Positions 33,706-34,159 of a DNA stretch of 34,159 bases are shown here, one piece after another; within the stretch, counting starts at the first letter, position 1, and each line of letters starts with the position of its first letter. A program made the translations under genes and the position numbers. The stretch comes from an uncultured Ruminiclostridium sp. (GTDB lineage: Bacteria; Bacillota; Clostridia; Oscillospirales; Ruminococcaceae), in the NCBI GenBank assembly GCA_910579265.1, contig CAJTTE010000027.1, positions 1 to 34,159 on the forward strand, written 5' to 3'. Below the pieces are notes generated by a model, which saw nothing but the letters and a program-made list of their open reading frames with translations, made no database searches and was not told the origin of the DNA.

Positions 33706-33740
33706 CTTATAATCCCGTTAAAGGCGATTATAAGGCTGTT
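33706..33740 (+). terminator. Probable terminator of the asd-dapA-dapB operon
   Basis: A perfect 9-bp stem, CTTATAATC (33706-33714) with GATTATAAG (33726-33734), has an 11-nt loop and is followed by the T-rich GCTGTTTCTTATAAAT. The stem is AT-rich, so it may be inefficient. Confidence 0.5.
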
Positions 33741-33965
33741 TCTTATAAATACGTACAAAAAGTCAGTTAGCTTAAGTAAACTGATCTCGATTTACATTTT
33801 TCCGACTAAATCCAACGGTAGGATGCGGGTTTGCGGAGACAGTTATGTAGATAATTTTGTTGATAAGGTGCTGCAAACAGCATAAAACCGTTTTGGTTAG
33901 TCAGCACTAACCGCATGTTTTGGATCGATCTTTTTATTTTTTTTAGGAATCGGAGTGGTTAGCTG
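33741..33965. other. Non-coding stretch before the right-hand repeats
   Basis: No supported gene. It holds a perfect 7-bp hairpin GGTTAGT/ACTAACC around CAGC (about 33896-33913) and a later T-rich tract. A 65-codon frame starting at 33688 runs through the operon terminator and has no family features. Confidence 0.5.
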
Positions 33966-34159
33966 TGTATAATAACCTTAAACTGCGGAAAGAGGAAGAT
34001 TTTATTTTAATGTTTGAGAACATTGTACCGGTTCAGAGGGATCGCTCCGCTTCGCTGCACTCTTCTTATGGTATAATAACCTCAAACTGCGGAAAGAGGA
34101 AGAATTTATTTTAATGTTTGAGAACATTGTACCTTTTAAGTGGGATCGCTCCGCTTTGC
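33966..34159 (+). repeat. Tandem repeats, period 104 bp, with promoter and mini-ORF (locus 2), cut by the window end
   Basis: The unit resembles those at 24906-25081. TATAAT boxes are at 33968-33973 and 34072-34077, and ATG codons follow 42 nt later at 34010 and 34114. Both ORFs begin MFENIVP. In the first the stop codon is lost and the frame runs through the next unit to give 34 residues. In the second it is open to the window end. A GATCGCTCCGC block replaces the GAGCGTTCGC block of locus 1. The array may continue past 34159. Confidence 0.85.

Noticed and set aside
33688..33885. 65-codon plus-strand frame after the ACT gene
   Set aside because: It spans the probable operon terminator and has no recognisable domain.

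Overview
The window looks like a chromosomal stretch from a low-GC Gram-positive bacterium of the class Clostridia, most like the gut Oscillospiraceae/Ruminococcaceae. The reasons are strong Shine-Dalgarno sequences (GGAGG, AAGGAG), consensus sigma-A promoters with 17-bp spacers, a PASTA-domain kinase, a RemA-type DUF370 protein, a lysine riboswitch, and the conserved Firmicutes order remA-gmk-priA-def-fmt-(Zn protease)-rsmB-rlmN-PP2C-PASTA kinase-rsgA. The assignment is an inference from gene content; no database search was possible.

Layout. (1) 1-240: two near-identical, perfect sigma-A promoters point left out of the window, in the style of a stable-RNA (rrn or tRNA) operon. (2) 238-5913, minus strand: nrdR, a sugar-phosphate isomerase-like TIM barrel, secD-secF, and purB, with visible promoters before nrdR, secD and purB. 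(3) 5914-7901: an accessory patch with a hairpin repeat, a lone SLOG/DUF1273-like gene, a MITE, a small ribbon-helix-helix repressor gene with a probable operator, and a second copy of the hairpin repeat. (4) 7902-24057, minus strand: the large translation/cell-wall-signalling cluster. It reads from remA (with an upstream promoter) through gmk, priA and def, then a GNAT gene and a MITE-bearing spacer, then fmt, another MITE, a membrane zinc peptidase, rsmB, a decayed DUF4375 gene and an intact DUF4375 paralogue, rlmN, PP2C phosphatase, PASTA kinase and rsgA. (5) 24058-25160: a wreck made of a truncated transposase and a Cof-type HAD hydrolase pseudogene whose middle is replaced by promoter-bearing tandem repeats. 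(6) 25159-29989, minus strand: queA, a GC-rich element, a Nudix gene, a metallophosphoesterase, tgt and mntP. (7) 30008-33740, plus strand: a lysine riboswitch with terminator, followed by asd-dapA-dapB and an aspartokinase-like ACT-domain protein. (8) 33741-34159: non-coding sequence ending in a second locus of the same tandem repeats.

How the genes work together. The asd-dapA-dapB operon makes tetrahydrodipicolinate for lysine and peptidoglycan (DAP) and is switched off by lysine through its leader RNA. The PP2C/PASTA-kinase pair senses cell-wall state. RsgA, RlmN, RsmB, Def and Fmt act on ribosome maturation, rRNA methylation and N-formyl-methionine processing. QueA and Tgt are two enzymes of queuosine synthesis in tRNA. 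SecD and SecF assist Sec export.

The most unusual content is in the repeats. There are three copies of a roughly 190-bp MITE, three copies of a hairpin element starting TTTAAGGCAA, and two loci of 102-104-bp tandem repeats. Each tandem unit carries an extended -10 promoter a fixed distance upstream of a tiny ORF beginning MFENIVP or a variant. No CRISPR array, tRNA or rRNA gene was seen.
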